NCBI GenBank assembly: GCA_003762715.1
Contig: RIBJ01000035.1
Coordinates: forward strand, 49,750 to 113,749
Reading direction: 5' to 3'
Origin: Muribaculaceae bacterium Isolate-104 (HZI)
Lineage (GTDB): Bacteria > Bacteroidota > Bacteroidia > Bacteroidales > Muribaculaceae
DNA: 64,000 bases
Of the stretch, positions 63,720 to 64,000 are shown piece after piece. A program made the position numbers and the translations under genes. Below the pieces are notes generated by a model. The model did no database searches. It was not told the DNA's origin and was given only the letters and a program-made list of their open reading frames with translations. The stretch's first letter is position 1. Each line of letters opens with the position of its first letter.

Positions 63720-63841
63720 CAGTTACCTCGCAGTTTCCACTTTCATTTTTATTTTCCTGAGGCTGGGATGATTCCGTCCCCGCCCGATAATTCTATTGGG
63801 TTGTCAGTCAGATTATTGCCAATTTTGCATCGTCAACGATG

Positions 63842-63858
63842 ACATGAACAGTTCATGT
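63842..63858. repeat. Short palindrome
   Basis: ACATGAAC and GTTCATGT around a single central base. A second dyad, GTCCAC/GTGGAC, lies at about 63881-63900. Neither has a clear function. Confidence 0.4.
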
Positions 63859-63913
63859 TTTGGTAGTGACGTACATGTGTGTCCACTAAAAATTGTGGAC
63901 GGTTTATATAAGT

Positions 63914-64000
63914 TTAACAATTAAACAAATTTGGTTCACTTGAATCATCAAGCTCATTGATAATATTGTTGTTAGGTTTGTCAAAGAGTTCCCCAAGCGG
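63914..64000 (-). CDS. C-terminal end of a minus-strand gene (partial)
   Basis: Twenty-eight codons are open on the minus strand from the window edge to a TAA at 63914 (ends ...SSEPNLFNC). The frame continues beyond the window, so identity cannot be judged. Confidence 0.35.
   Translation of the reverse strand, partial: PLGELFDKPNNNIINELDDSSEPNLFNC

Noticed and set aside
63720..64000. Insertion sequence end, because of the GTCCAC/GTGGAC dyad
   Set aside because: No transposase and no second matching end are visible in the window.

Overview
The window looks like a chromosome segment from a gut Bacteroidales bacterium, probably in or near the Muribaculaceae. This rests on three things seen in the sequence. 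Bacteroidota-type promoters (TTTG about 19-20 bases before TAnnTTTG) recur. Host-glycan enzymes are present (two GH92, one GH84). Proteins such as the InlB-repeat surface protein and the short-spacer, weak-Shine-Dalgarno gene starts are typical of the group. The family assignment is inference; no rRNA or marker phylogeny is available here.

Layout. 0-9 kb: two thioredoxin-like genes, an AspT/YidE-type antiporter, two tandem GH92 mannosidases and gpmI. 9-15.6 kb: a large secreted InlB-repeat protein and a GH84 hexosaminidase, both on the minus strand. 15.9-23.4 kb: a tightly overlapping run with a Ca/Na antiporter, five genes for activating a nonulosonic-acid-like sugar (cytidylyltransferase, Gfo/Idh, PtmA-like SDR, NeuC/LegG epimerase, PtmE-like nucleotidyltransferase), obg and a pgeF-like gene. 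A convergent GT42/MptE-like protein follows, which could be the matching transferase. 24.4 kb: tRNA-Leu(TAA). 24.6-33.8 kb: metallophosphoesterase, RtcB ligase, DIP1984-family protein, WYL regulator, DraG-type ADP-ribosylglycohydrolase, exonuclease, then a compact degenerate FtsZ-like protein upstream of a RavA (MoxR AAA+) and VWA (ViaA-like) pair. 34.0-36.7 kb: a PMCA-type calcium ATPase.

37-57 kb is an accessory and defence region. It opens beside a truncated SPFH/prohibitin gene and contains an AlbA_2-HATPase regulator with an in-frame 12-bp repeat, an HD hydrolase, a TOTE-type primase-helicase-PLD protein, an 850-bp repeat-rich non-coding stretch next to an excisionase-like gene, a BcgI-like restriction-modification pair, and a 1427-residue metallophosphoesterase-STAND protein. 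These last three genes are clearly more AT-rich than the surroundings. Then come a frameshifted RhuM gene, an uncharacterised helical protein overlapping a BRO-Fic fusion, tRNA-Leu(CAG), a possible 24-codon stand-alone gene, and a three-gene minus-strand group with a NADAR domain protein. 57.5-61.5 kb is a minus-strand group of zinc-ribbon membrane proteins (two with WG-like repeats, one DUF805) and a lipoprotein. The window ends with an HTH-methyltransferase-like protein, an unknown protein and the end of a minus-strand gene.

The strongest candidates for something undescribed are the FtsZ-like/RavA/VWA locus (29.8-33.8 kb), the metallophosphoesterase-STAND protein beside the compact BcgI-like system (44.0-50.6 kb), and the nonulosonate activation genes next to a GNGPSL-type putative transferase (16.9-24.3 kb).
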